Assembly: GCA_027000105.1 (NCBI GenBank)
Contig: JALTOP010000262.1
Span: 1-10,701, forward strand
Reading direction: 5' to 3'
DNA length: 10,701 nt
Source of the DNA: Planctomycetaceae bacterium
GTDB taxonomy: Bacteria > Planctomycetota > Planctomycetia > Planctomycetales > Planctomycetaceae
This document shows positions 1 to 7,559 of this stretch, piece by piece. The translations under genes and the position numbers were made by a program. Within the stretch, counting starts at the first letter, position 1. Each line of letters starts with the position of its first letter. The notes under the pieces are model-generated. The model did not search any database and was not told the origin of the DNA. It worked only from the letters and a program-made list of their open reading frames with translations.

Positions 1-1
1 T

Positions 2-358
2 TATAATCCGCCGATCGGTCGCAGCAAAAAGGCGGAAAAATATACCGAAGCCGATCTGCTCGAAAACCCGACGCTCAAGGATTTTACCGAACAGGCAATT
101 CGTGTGCTCAACCATAACGATTCCCCTTTCTGGCTAATGGTGGAAGCGGGCGATGTTGATTGGGCAAACCATGATGACAACATCGACAATTCCATTGGAG
201 CCGTTCTCAGCGGCGACGCCGCCGTCCGTTCGATTACTGATTGGGTCGAAAAAGAGAGCAACTGGGAAGAATCTCTGCTGATTGTCACGGCAGATCACGG
301 ACATTACCTTGTTTTGGAAAATCCGGAACTGCTGATTTCGAAACCAGCTTCAAAATAG
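2..358 (+). CDS. Alkaline phosphatase, C-terminal part (5' end outside window)
   Basis: This is the last 118 residues of a PhoA-superfamily alkaline phosphatase, a metal-dependent phosphomonoesterase that normally acts outside the cytoplasm. The frame is open from base 2 to the TAG at 356-358. The segment 'FWLMVEAGDVDWANH' matches the family pattern: in partial numbering, Glu48 corresponds to E. coli Glu322 (Mg), Asp53 to Asp327 and His57 to His331 (Zn), with exactly the same spacing. 'IVTADHGH' supplies Asp98 and His99, equivalent to Asp369 and His370. The protein ends only 19 residues after that His, so the usual distal zinc ligand (E. coli His412) has no counterpart here. This is either a short C-terminal variant or a protein with a rearranged ligand. 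The start, signal peptide and nucleophilic Ser lie upstream of the window. A lipoprotein gene follows after 48 bases on the same strand. Confidence 0.88.
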   Translation, partial: YNPPIGRSKKAEKYTEADLLENPTLKDFTEQAIRVLNHNDSPFWLMVEAGDVDWANHDDNIDNSIGAVLSGDAAVRSITDWVEKESNWEESLLIVTADHGHYLVLENPELLISKPASK

Positions 359-406
359 ACTTTTCCTGCTGTTCAAAACGGAAACCTGCGGAATAGGGAA
401 CCGGGA

Positions 407-916
407 ATGAGATTTGTTTTCATGGGATCATTTGCAGTTCTCTTTTTTGTCGGCTGTATGAAACAGGAGGAAACAACTCCGAGGAACCGACATACACGCC
501 AATCCACCACAAAAAAGGAACCACAGCAGGCCCCCATCACTCTCCCGGAACCAATCACTCTCTCGGGAGTAGTTCTTCACAAAGACTGGACAAAAACAAG
601 GGAGTCATGGAACGCAGGCGGTAGTGATTACTACGTGCTGAAAGTTGAGGACGGGAACCTGAGGCCCGATCAACAAACAGCGCAGGAGGGTGTCATTCTT
701 CGCCCCTCAAAATCGATCCCTTTCGAAAGCCTTGCGCAGTATGTCGGCAAATCTGTTTCTTGCCGAGGCGAATTCATCCGCGGACAGCCTTATATCCCGC
801 CGAAAGACAGTCTGGAGCAAATTCCCGCTCCTGCACATGACCCGATCACCGGGGAATTGGACTACCCCAACAAGGGAAGTGGGTTCAAAGTCCTGGCAAT
901 CGAACCGTTAAAGTAA
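407..916 (+). CDS. Small hypothetical lipoprotein
   Basis: This is a 169-residue protein of unknown function, predicted to be exported and lipid-anchored. A short hydrophobic stretch (residues 3-16) ends in 'FFVGC', which puts the likely lipidated Cys at position 17. A charged, Thr/Gln/Lys-rich linker runs from about 20 to 42. The remainder (about 48-168) looks beta-rich, with 'ITLSGVVLHKDW', 'DYYVLKVEDG', 'GKSVSCRGEF' and 'FKVLAIEPL', a pattern that resembles an OB-like barrel. That fold guess is inference only. The start ATG is preceded closely by purine-rich 'AGGGAACCGGGA', which can serve as a ribosome binding site. The gene lies 48 bases after the alkaline phosphatase and may be co-transcribed with it, but there is no evidence of a shared function. 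Confidence 0.75.
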   Translation: MRFVFMGSFAVLFFVGCMKQEETTPRNRHTRQSTTKKEPQQAPITLPEPITLSGVVLHKDWTKTRESWNAGGSDYYVLKVEDGNLRPDQQTAQEGVILRPSKSIPFESLAQYVGKSVSCRGEFIRGQPYIPPKDSLEQIPAPAHDPITGELDYPNKGSGFKVLAIEPLK

Positions 917-1064
917 AGAAGAAAAAGAGACCAGGGACAATCCTGCTCGCCTGCGGCCTGAATAGCATCCCAATTGAATCCATCTATCACTCGACAAAAT
1001 GAACAGCAAGCAAGACGGCACCTTCTTTTTTTGTCAAATGACTTTTTATGAGGAATTAACTGAA

Positions 1065-1916
1065 TTGATCACAAAAACTGCTCTACTGTTCAATGCGTTC
1101 GTGTCTGGTGTTATCGCATTAAGCACTCATTGCGTGTTTGCGGATGAGCCCATACCGATCGGACATCGTGGCATGTTACGACATGCTCCCGAAAACACAT
1201 TACCGGCTTTTGCGGTCTGTCTGGAATTGGGAATTGGATTCGAGCTTGATGTTCGCACGACAAAAGATGGACACCTGGTTGTCATTCATGACGACTCGGT
1301 TGAGCGAACAACGGATGGGCCCGGTTGTTCGATTCGTAAATTGACTTTGAAGCAGGTAAAACAGCTCGATGCGGGTCGTTGGTTTGATCCGGTTTTTACC
1401 GGCGTGCGCATCCCGACGCTGGAAGAAACGTTTGAATTAATCAAACAGCGCAAGCGCGGGCCGACGCTTATTGCCTTGAATATCAAACAGGTAAACCGGG
1501 CTGGAGAAGCAAAACTTGTTTCACTTGTTGAGAAGTACGATCTCATTGAAGAAACATTTGCCTTTGACCAGAACGCGGAACTCAGCAAACGGCTGAAGAA
1601 GTTGAATCCGAACTTTCGAATCGGGCAGAATGTCAGCCGCCAAAATCTGAAAGAGCGGATTCAGGAAAACTTTCTGGATTCTTTTCTCCTCACTTTCGCT
1701 CCCACCTCCGAAGAGGTCAAGCTGCTCCACCAGCATGGTAAACAGGTCATTTATAATTTCGCAGGGCCAGGCGAATTCCGCAGGAACCCGAAAGTCTGGT
1801 CTCAGGTTCGAGAAGCCAAAATCGATGGCATGCTGACAGATTATCCACTGGAGTGCAAAGCCGTCTGGAGAAAATCAGACAAGCTGCAACAGATACCAAA
1901 ACCGAAACCGAAATAG
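1065..1916 (+). CDS. Exported glycerophosphodiester phosphodiesterase family protein
   Basis: GDPD-family TIM-barrel protein. Relatives hydrolyse glycerophosphodiesters to glycerol-3-phosphate and an alcohol. Numbered from an upstream in-frame ATG at 999, the motifs are HRG (56-58), ENT (65-67), Glu82-Leu-Asp84 and His97-Asp98, ending with 'DGMLTDYP' (277-283). The usual metal-binding Glu of the 'E-x-K' strand is Asn161 here ('ALNIKQ'), which is odd and may lower or change activity. Start choice: in-frame ATGs at 999 and 1038 have no ribosome binding site, and the second would give an acidic N-terminus. TTG at 1065 is preceded by GAGGA at 1050-1054. It begins a clean signal peptide with one Lys, a hydrophobic core and cleavage after 'CVFA', just before 'DEPIPIGHRG'. 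The tail is Lys/Pro-rich. The gene converges on the GH67N-like gene. Confidence 0.85.
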   Translation: MITKTALLFNAFVSGVIALSTHCVFADEPIPIGHRGMLRHAPENTLPAFAVCLELGIGFELDVRTTKDGHLVVIHDDSVERTTDGPGCSIRKLTLKQVKQLDAGRWFDPVFTGVRIPTLEETFELIKQRKRGPTLIALNIKQVNRAGEAKLVSLVEKYDLIEETFAFDQNAELSKRLKKLNPNFRIGQNVSRQNLKERIQENFLDSFLLTFAPTSEEVKLLHQHGKQVIYNFAGPGEFRRNPKVWSQVREAKIDGMLTDYPLECKAVWRKSDKLQQIPKPKPK

Positions 1917-1933
1917 AAGCAGTAGCATAAATA

Positions 1934-1948
1934 TCCCCTGCGTGGGGA
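1934..1948. terminator. Possible bidirectional terminator hairpin
   Basis: In the 40-base gap between two convergent genes, TCCCC (1934-1938) pairs with GGGGA (1944-1948) around the loop TGCGT. A short AT-rich stretch follows on each side (ATTTCT to the right, ATTTATG on the complement to the left). The stem is only five pairs and there is no long T run. The placement supports a terminator shared by both genes, but the structure is weak. Confidence 0.4.
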
Positions 1949-1956
1949 ATTTCTGA

Positions 1957-4161
1957 TCAATTTTCGGATTCGTCCAATACTTTCTCGTATTCTGCGAGCA
2001 GCGGTTGATAGGCGTATGCGTTGAGCACAGCGATCATACCGCGATCCGAAGGATTGCGAGCGATATCGCCGAGGGTATCGAGACCATCGTACATCGCTTC
2101 AATCGCTGTTTCGAGATGCTCGATCTGCTTCTCGATGTCCCCTGTTTTTTTCGCCAACGCAGCCTCACGAATGGCCTTGACGGCCCCCATGTAGGAAAGC
2201 ATGAATTCACTCCGTTTTGCATAGTAATAGAATAACGGTCTGCTGCGTCCGGTAAGGGCATCGTAAGTTCGATACAATTCGACAACATCGGTACTGTATT
2301 CATCAGTAGCCGCTTGCCACCATTGGGGAATTGGTTCGGGAGTTGCATGTTTGAGCAACATGCCTCTTTCCGGAAAGGCAAAATGGGAACTGTTTCCATC
2401 AATAATTTGCGTTGCTTTTTCGACCGCCAGATATCCGAGCCAAATGCGATCGGTCGCAGGTGGATTATCGGTGATGCCGAGAAAGAAATCGCGATACGAT
2501 TTTTTTGCGGTCAACTTCCCATCAAAAGCAGCCCGGGGAAGATAATCGATTGCGGGATCCAAATCGCCGATCGTACATACCTGGGCAGAAAACCCTTCCC
2601 ACTTCAGCATTCGAAGTTCATCAAGAAGCGATTCGATATCGGAAATGGCAGATTGCGAAAGCGCACTGATACTGGTATCCGATAACGTCAATACCAATCG
2701 GCTCGGGATCTTCCGTGCAGGAATCCCCTCGAGTAACTGCTTTTTCCTGGCGACACGTCGCGCGGTGTGATCAATATAATGAAGCACGCCAGTCTGGGCG
2801 GGAATCACCTGTTCCAAAACAGGAAACAGAGCCGGACTGATGCCGGTAACAAACGGCCGCACATTACTATTAGAGGGATTACCGGAGGGTGATTTCAGCA
2901 AATTTTCCTGTTTGAGAAGTTGCTGAAGAAATGCAAGGGCAACCAGATTTTCTTTCAAGGCCTGCCGGTATTGTTCGTCTGTGTGGATGAGCAGATCGTC
3001 GAGGGACTGATCAACTTTTGCCCTGTTTCCCGTCAAAACCGCTTTCCAGACCAGTGAAGCCTGAGCCCCCCATTTTGTCGAACCTGGCAACCGGAAACAG
3101 ATTTCATCAAGGCCGGGATATGTTTGCAGGTAAGCGTGAATCTTCGCCTTCGCCAGGTTGATCAAGACCTGATCCTCAAACCGCTGTTCGGGGCCTGGCG
3201 CAATCAGTAAACGGTTCGAATGATTGACAGAAATCGCATGAGTCAAAATGGATTGGAATTCCCGAGGGAATTCGAGAGGAGAAATGGAAAGTCCGACCGT
3301 CATTCCGACCTGGTGCGCCGTTTCGATAATGCCCCGCAGCAATTTTTGGCCGGCAGCGGTTCTTGCTTCGTAGCTTTCTTTTCCCGCGAAATCGGGATTT
3401 TCAAACCATTTCGCCCCGCCGAGTGCCTGTCTGCCGGGAGTGTCACCATCAACGCGGTACTTTTCACCCCACCATAAAACACCGGTCTGTTTCTTGATGC
3501 CCCCAAATTCATAATGCACAAAGGGCTGCCAGGGATGGACGACAATCATCAAATTGTTGTACTTGAGTTTGGCCAGTTGATGGATCAACTTCTGCTGATC
3601 GGCCAATCCCCACGATTCAAAACCGAAAGCGGAAGCATCCACCGTTTGAAACGATCGAACCTTTATTTCCGGCTCCATAATGAGATCGATCCTGCCCAGA
3701 TCGATCGTCTTCTTTTTTTCAGGAATAATATCGCCCGATAACAGATAGCGTATTCCCCACTGATTTCCCAATTCGTAAACCGCCCACAAGGTCGCAGGCG
3801 GGGAACCTCCTCCAACAAGAAGAAACGAACCGTTCCCCGACCGGAAAGATTTTAACGCAATTCCCTGAGGCGTCAGTTTGGGATATTGGAAACCCATTTT
3901 TTCAGCCGTCGCAACATTCTGTGGAGAGTTCCCCAACAGAATCGTGTGGGTCGACTTCCCAGACCACATTGTCGAGATCTTTGCTTCAACCTCGAACAGA
4001 CGCTCCAGTTGCTGCTTCAATTCTGTCGCCGCAAACTGATCGATCCTGCTGGTTGTCTGACCAATAACAATCTCCACCTGCTGTGCAGCAAACAGATGAC
4101 AGGGAAACAGACAGAACAGAGCAATCCAAACCCCAAAGGTAACTCGTGCCGTGCAATTCAT
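1957..4161 (-). CDS. Large secreted protein with GH67 N-terminal-like domain; putative glycan-active enzyme
   Basis: A 734-residue exported protein. Residues 1-25 form a signal peptide ('HLFA' then 'AQQ'). Residues about 27-155 resemble the alpha-glucuronidase (GH67) N-terminal or GH20b-type domain that precedes many glycoside hydrolase barrels: 'AATELKQQLERLF', 'ILLGNSP' and 'LWAVYELGNQWGIRYLLSGD'. From about 165 to 370 the pattern fits a TIM-barrel-like region ('KLKYNNLMIVVHPWQP', 'GLDEICFRLPGSTKWG'), with Asp352-Glu353 as possible acidic active-site residues. The rest (about 380-734) is mostly helical and unrecognised. Substrate and catalysis are not established. Start choice: the frame stays open to a TTG at 4236, but ATG 4161 begins the signal peptide directly, so the extra 25 residues are probably leader DNA. 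The nearby sulfatase and propeller genes suggest glycan use. Confidence 0.75.
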   Translation of the reverse strand: MNCTARVTFGVWIALFCLFPCHLFAAQQVEIVIGQTTSRIDQFAATELKQQLERLFEVEAKISTMWSGKSTHTILLGNSPQNVATAEKMGFQYPKLTPQGIALKSFRSGNGSFLLVGGGSPPATLWAVYELGNQWGIRYLLSGDIIPEKKKTIDLGRIDLIMEPEIKVRSFQTVDASAFGFESWGLADQQKLIHQLAKLKYNNLMIVVHPWQPFVHYEFGGIKKQTGVLWWGEKYRVDGDTPGRQALGGAKWFENPDFAGKESYEARTAAGQKLLRGIIETAHQVGMTVGLSISPLEFPREFQSILTHAISVNHSNRLLIAPGPEQRFEDQVLINLAKAKIHAYLQTYPGLDEICFRLPGSTKWGAQASLVWKAVLTGNRAKVDQSLDDLLIHTDEQYRQALKENLVALAFLQQLLKQENLLKSPSGNPSNSNVRPFVTGISPALFPVLEQVIPAQTGVLHYIDHTARRVARKKQLLEGIPARKIPSRLVLTLSDTSISALSQSAISDIESLLDELRMLKWEGFSAQVCTIGDLDPAIDYLPRAAFDGKLTAKKSYRDFFLGITDNPPATDRIWLGYLAVEKATQIIDGNSSHFAFPERGMLLKHATPEPIPQWWQAATDEYSTDVVELYRTYDALTGRSRPLFYYYAKRSEFMLSYMGAVKAIREAALAKKTGDIEKQIEHLETAIEAMYDGLDTLGDIARNPSDRGMIAVLNAYAYQPLLAEYEKVLDESEN

Positions 4162-4276
4162 AAGTGATATTCCCAACCCGAATAAAACGGTATCTATAGG
4201 CAACAGGTAGTAATCAATAGTGCCTTCCTGAGACAAGAGCTTTTCGGTGTAGCATGCCCGCTGCCTGCGTGCATAA

Positions 4277-4306
4277 CTGCCGAAGCTTCATCTGCCGAAG
4301 CTCCAA
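4277..4306. repeat. Tandem 15-base repeat, two copies
   Basis: CTGCCGAAGCTTCAT (4277-4291) is followed directly by CTGCCGAAGCTCCAA (4292-4306). The first 11 bases are identical. The first copy contains the palindrome GAAGCTTC. It lies inside the repeat-rich spacer. Confidence 0.7.
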
Positions 4307-4400
4307 CATCTGTTTTGTTGTGACAAACCAGCCGCGCCGGGCAATCGCGGAAAACGGGACGCCGTCGTGGCACACATTTGTATTTCGTCTTCTGTGATCT

Positions 4401-4467
4401 CTGTTGTGATCCGTCTTCACTGTTGCGAGGCTGTTGCCAGACTGTTGCGATCGATTCACTGTTGCGA
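4401..4467. repeat. Cluster of five degenerate CTGTTGCGA repeats
   Basis: Copies start at 4401 (CTGTTGTGA), 4420 (CTGTTGCGA), 4431 (CTGTTGCCA), 4442 (CTGTTGCGA) and 4459 (CTGTTGCGA). Start-to-start distances are 19, 11, 11 and 17 bases. Three copies are identical and two differ by one base. The distances are irregular and short, so this is not a CRISPR array. The cluster lies just downstream of the propeller gene stop, in its direction of transcription. Confidence 0.7.
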
Positions 4468-4496
4468 TTGGCGGAAACCTCATCGCTACCGCTCAA

Positions 4497-5990
4497 CTAT
4501 TCCGCTTCATTTGAGATGCAATACAGCTTACTCAAGGTGCGAATGTAGAGCCGCCCATCCGCTATAGCGGGAGTGGCGATACAACTTTCCCGCATATCGT
4601 TCTTTGCGAGGACTTCGAGTTTCGGCCCCTGCTTCACCACGACGATGAAACCATTTTCGCCGGTGACGTAAATTTTTCCATCACCGACTACGGGAGAAGC
4701 ATAATAGTTGCCAAAGTTGCGAATTCGTTTCCGCATCCAGATTGTTTCCCCCGTTTGAGCATCAAAACTGGCCGAGATGCCCCCCTTTTTCACCAGGAAC
4801 AACCTCCCATCCGCGATAACCGGAGAGGAGATATTCGAAGGAGCCTTGTTATTGAGGTTCCAGATGACATGCGTTTTGGTAACATCCCCCGTTCCGCCGC
4901 CACGGATACATTGGATGATGTTGCCACCGCCGACCATGTTGTCGGGAGACTGGAAGGCAGCATCGATTTCGTCATCAACCAGGAAACCGTCATTGTTTTT
5001 GTCTCCCTTTTTGAACTTCCCGGCGAAGGCGGGATCAAGTTCTGTCATATCCAGCTTGCCATCCTGGTTTGTATCTTTCCACTGCAACAAAGCGAATTTC
5101 AATACGCGCGCAGTATCACCATAACTTTGCACCGAAAGATACATTTTATCGCCGACAACAACAGGTGTCGTCATGATCGTTCTCAGAAGTGTGTTGCAGG
5201 TCCAACGCTCCTTGCCGGTCTGCGGATCGTACCCCTTCCATTTGCCCGTTCCAGCCAGAACAACATCTGTTCTTCCATTGGCGGTACAAAGAACGGGCGT
5301 TGAATAACCGGCCAGCATATCGGGACGATCCGTTTTCCAAAGCAGTTCGCCGGTCAGTTTATCGACAGCCATGATGAACGGAGCGAGATCGTCATCCTGC
5401 GAGTAGATCAACATGTTTTTGTAAATGATGGGTGACTGGGCAGATCCCCAACCCATCAGATAGAATGGTTCCGGAATTTCTTTCGTCCAGACGGTTTTAC
5501 CATCTGAAAGATCGAACGCCATCAGCCCCAGTGTGCTGAAATGAACGTAAACCCGCGTTCCGTCACTGACTGGTGTGCTCGATGCCGGGACGTTGGGGGG
5601 AATAATCTCACCAATTTTTCCGGTTTGAAATTCGCGTCTCCAGATCTTTTTTCCGGTTGCAGCATCGAAACAGAAGACGGCGAATTTTTCCTTCCCGACC
5701 ATCGCCGTTTCAACGACGCGCCCATTTGAAACAATAGGACTGGCAACGCCTTCGCCCAACTCAACCGACCACAGAACATTCTGCTCAAAAGAAAACTTGA
5801 CGGGCAGATTCCTGCTTTCCGTAGAAACGCCTGTTGCATTTCTCCCCCGAAACTGGGGCCACTCTTCCGCTTCGCTCTTTTCCGGGAATAACGCAACAAG
5901 AGCGACAATTCCCGTCAACAGCAAAACGGACCACTGTTGAACGGACCACTGTTGAATCGCCCGGTTCCGAATGTTTCTATCGATTGTCAT
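4497..5990 (-). CDS. Secreted PQQ-like beta-propeller repeat protein with EF-hand insert
   Basis: A 497-residue outer-membrane-assembly-factor-like (BamB/PQQ-like) propeller protein. A signal peptide (hydrophobic core about 20-35) is followed by 'EWPQFRG' (43-49), a hallmark I associate with planctomycete PQQ-like proteins. Propeller blades recur as 'GYDPQTGKERW', 'FDAQTGETIW', 'FDAATGKKIW' and 'AVDKLTGELLW', with 'SPVIADGRLF'-type strands between them. Two EF-hand calcium loops are inserted at Asp306-Glu317 (D-N-D-K-D-E ligand positions) and Asp330-Glu341, encoded at about 4968-5075. No catalytic site is evident, so a binding or scaffold role is likely. The n-region of the signal peptide holds a duplicated QQWSV (13-22) caused by a perfect 15-base tandem repeat. 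The gene starts 63 bases after the sulfatase stop on the same strand, which is compatible with one transcript. Confidence 0.9.
   Translation of the reverse strand: MTIDRNIRNRAIQQWSVQQWSVLLLTGIVALVALFPEKSEAEEWPQFRGRNATGVSTESRNLPVKFSFEQNVLWSVELGEGVASPIVSNGRVVETAMVGKEKFAVFCFDAATGKKIWRREFQTGKIGEIIPPNVPASSTPVSDGTRVYVHFSTLGLMAFDLSDGKTVWTKEIPEPFYLMGWGSAQSPIIYKNMLIYSQDDDLAPFIMAVDKLTGELLWKTDRPDMLAGYSTPVLCTANGRTDVVLAGTGKWKGYDPQTGKERWTCNTLLRTIMTTPVVVGDKMYLSVQSYGDTARVLKFALLQWKDTNQDGKLDMTELDPAFAGKFKKGDKNNDGFLVDDEIDAAFQSPDNMVGGGNIIQCIRGGGTGDVTKTHVIWNLNNKAPSNISSPVIADGRLFLVKKGGISASFDAQTGETIWMRKRIRNFGNYYASPVVGDGKIYVTGENGFIVVVKQGPKLEVLAKNDMRESCIATPAIADGRLYIRTLSKLYCISNEAE
5926..5955. repeat. Perfect 15-base tandem duplication inside a signal peptide
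   Basis: ACGGACCACTGTTGA occurs at 5926-5940 and again at 5941-5955 with no difference. It keeps the frame and duplicates the pentapeptide QQWSV near the N-terminus of the propeller protein. This looks like a recent slippage event. Confidence 0.9.
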
Positions 5991-6053
5991 CTGTTTCTAC
6001 CCGAATCCTGTTAATTGAACTTCTGCTGGCTGCAAAAGTTACGTTGCTGCAAT

Positions 6054-7559
6054 CTATTTCCCGGGTCGATCCAGGACTTTCAACGGAAAAACTTCCGAAG
6101 GAACGTGCTGCTGTTCCATAAGTCTTTCAAGACGAGCGACAATTTCCGGATGCTGGTCGGCGACATCGTGTTTTTCGCTGACATCTTCGGCGATGTTATA
6201 CAACTCCGTCTTTATTTTCCCTTTACGCAAATTCTGACGAACTGCTTTCCAATCGCCAACGCGAATACTCTGCTGGCCCCCATAACCGGTAAATTCCCGA
6301 TACAGAAATGGACGTTCCGGTTGCGATTTTCCCAACAGAATGGGTGCAATACTGATGCCGTCAATATCATCGGGTGCCGCATTTTTCGCACCGATCAAAT
6401 CGAGAAAGGTCGGCATCCAGTCTTCAAATCCGCTGACGTAATCACTCGATGCACCTTCCGGAACATGACCGGGCCAACGAACAATTGTTGGCACACGCAC
6501 TCCCCCTTCATACAAAGATCCCTTGAGTCCGCGCAGTTCCCCCACACTATTGAAGAAGACGTAATCCACTTCCTGTTTCAAATGCGTGGTGCCGTTATCG
6601 GAACTGAATACGACGATCGTATTATCCGCAAGGCCGAGATCATCCAACAGATTCAACACCTTCCCAACGTAGCGATCCAGCCGGGTAATCATTGCAGCAT
6701 AAGCGGCCCGAGGAGTGAAATGAGGGGTGTAACCAAAACCCCTGGAACGTGTGAAAGGAGGATCATCCCAACCAAGTTTGAGGTACGGTTTCAGGTCTTC
6801 ATCCGGAACATGCAACGCAACGTGTGGAATGACAGTCGGATAGTACAGGAAGAACGGTTCGTTTTGGTGCTGGCGAATAAAATTCAGGGCCTGCGCATTG
6901 ATACGATCCGGTGCGTAATCCTGTCCTTTGAACTGATCATAACTTTTCGGATTTGCCGGGTCTGCCCCCTTGGCAAGACTGGCGTGTCCGGGCACAGGCG
7001 GGTGGTTATTCAATTCGACATGCTTCCCGTCACTCCACAAATACGAAGGGTAGTAACTGTGCGCATGCGATTGACAATTGTATCCAAAAAAACGATCGAA
7101 GCCCTGTTTGAGTGGACGCCCTGAAGATTCCGGCCCTCCCAATCCCCATTTTCCGAAGGCTCCGGTCACATAACCTTGCTGTTTCAGCACCTCCGCCAAC
7201 GTGATTTCACTATCGGGAATAGGCCATTGTCCTTCTGGGGGCGTCGACTTGTTACTACGGACAATCGCATGCCCCGGATGCTTGGCTGTCATCAGCACAC
7301 ATCGCGAAGGCGCACAGACCGCATTACCGCAATAATGCTGTGTCAAGCGAAGCCCCTGGGTAGCCAGATGATCCAGATTCGGCGTTTTGATCAACTTCTG
7401 ACCGAAGCAACCAAGTTCACGATACCCGAGATCGTCAGCCAGGATGAAAACGATATTCGGTTTTGTCGTTTTCGCAGCCTCGGCAAACGCCACGGTCTCG
7501 ACCGTCACGTAAATGCAGGCCAGACAGATCAAAAGATGTCTTACAGGAAACTGCAGCAT
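6054..7559 (-). CDS. Exported sulfatase (arylsulfatase A-like, formylglycine type)
   Basis: A 501-residue type I sulfatase that would hydrolyse sulfate esters, probably on polysaccharides, outside the cytoplasm. The N-terminus is a signal peptide, with cleavage likely near 'AFA' (24-26). Metal ligands appear in 'ADDLG' (Asp42, Asp43) and 'SSDNG' (Asp321, Asn322). Cys82 in 'CAPSR' (82-86) is the residue converted to formylglycine, and Arg86 is its partner. The next part of the signature reads 'LMTAKHPGH', with Ala-Lys where Gly is common, a tolerated variant. Lys137 ('GKWGLG'), His246 ('PHVALH') and Lys346 ('GLKGSLYEGG') complete the active site. Length is typical. The start ATG has GGGAG eight bases upstream. 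No maturase (formylglycine-generating or anaerobic type) is visible here, so Cys82 must be modified by an enzyme encoded elsewhere. Confidence 0.95.
   Translation of the reverse strand: MLQFPVRHLLICLACIYVTVETVAFAEAAKTTKPNIVFILADDLGYRELGCFGQKLIKTPNLDHLATQGLRLTQHYCGNAVCAPSRCVLMTAKHPGHAIVRSNKSTPPEGQWPIPDSEITLAEVLKQQGYVTGAFGKWGLGGPESSGRPLKQGFDRFFGYNCQSHAHSYYPSYLWSDGKHVELNNHPPVPGHASLAKGADPANPKSYDQFKGQDYAPDRINAQALNFIRQHQNEPFFLYYPTVIPHVALHVPDEDLKPYLKLGWDDPPFTRSRGFGYTPHFTPRAAYAAMITRLDRYVGKVLNLLDDLGLADNTIVVFSSDNGTTHLKQEVDYVFFNSVGELRGLKGSLYEGGVRVPTIVRWPGHVPEGASSDYVSGFEDWMPTFLDLIGAKNAAPDDIDGISIAPILLGKSQPERPFLYREFTGYGGQQSIRVGDWKAVRQNLRKGKIKTELYNIAEDVSEKHDVADQHPEIVARLERLMEQQHVPSEVFPLKVLDRPGK

Larger units (their letters stand above)
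4162..4496. other. 335-base repeat-rich intergenic spacer
   Basis: No credible gene lies between the propeller gene and the GH67N-like gene. The minus strand carries, in order, a cluster of CAACAG-type repeats (4401-4467), a GC-rich stretch, a 15-base tandem pair (4277-4306) and an imperfect hairpin. In the hairpin, ATGCCCGC (4254-4261) pairs with GCGTGCAT (4267-4274) with one mismatch and loop TGCCT. Next comes AT-richer leader DNA for the downstream gene, with a TATAGA at about 4190-4195 (minus strand) that could be part of a weak promoter. Two short overlapping minus-strand reading frames run through it but look like chance. It may be a structured leader RNA or a dispersed genomic element; no terminal inverted repeats were found. 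Confidence 0.5.

Noticed and set aside
4162..4236. TTG start at 4236 adding 25 residues to the GH67N-like protein
   Set aside because: The extension lacks signal-peptide character, and ATG 4161 begins a normal signal peptide.
4401..4467. CTGTTGCGA cluster as a CRISPR array
   Set aside because: The units are nine bases with gaps of 2-10 bases, far below CRISPR repeat and spacer sizes, and no cas gene is present.
4194..4496. Two overlapping minus-strand reading frames of 89 and 100 codons in the spacer
   Set aside because: They run through the repeat cluster and the hairpin, have repeat-driven composition, no ribosome binding site and no recognisable domain. The spacer is better described as non-coding.
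6015..7124. Long plus-strand reading frame of 369 codons
   Set aside because: It is antisense to the sulfatase gene, whose motifs are complete; its own translation shows no family features.
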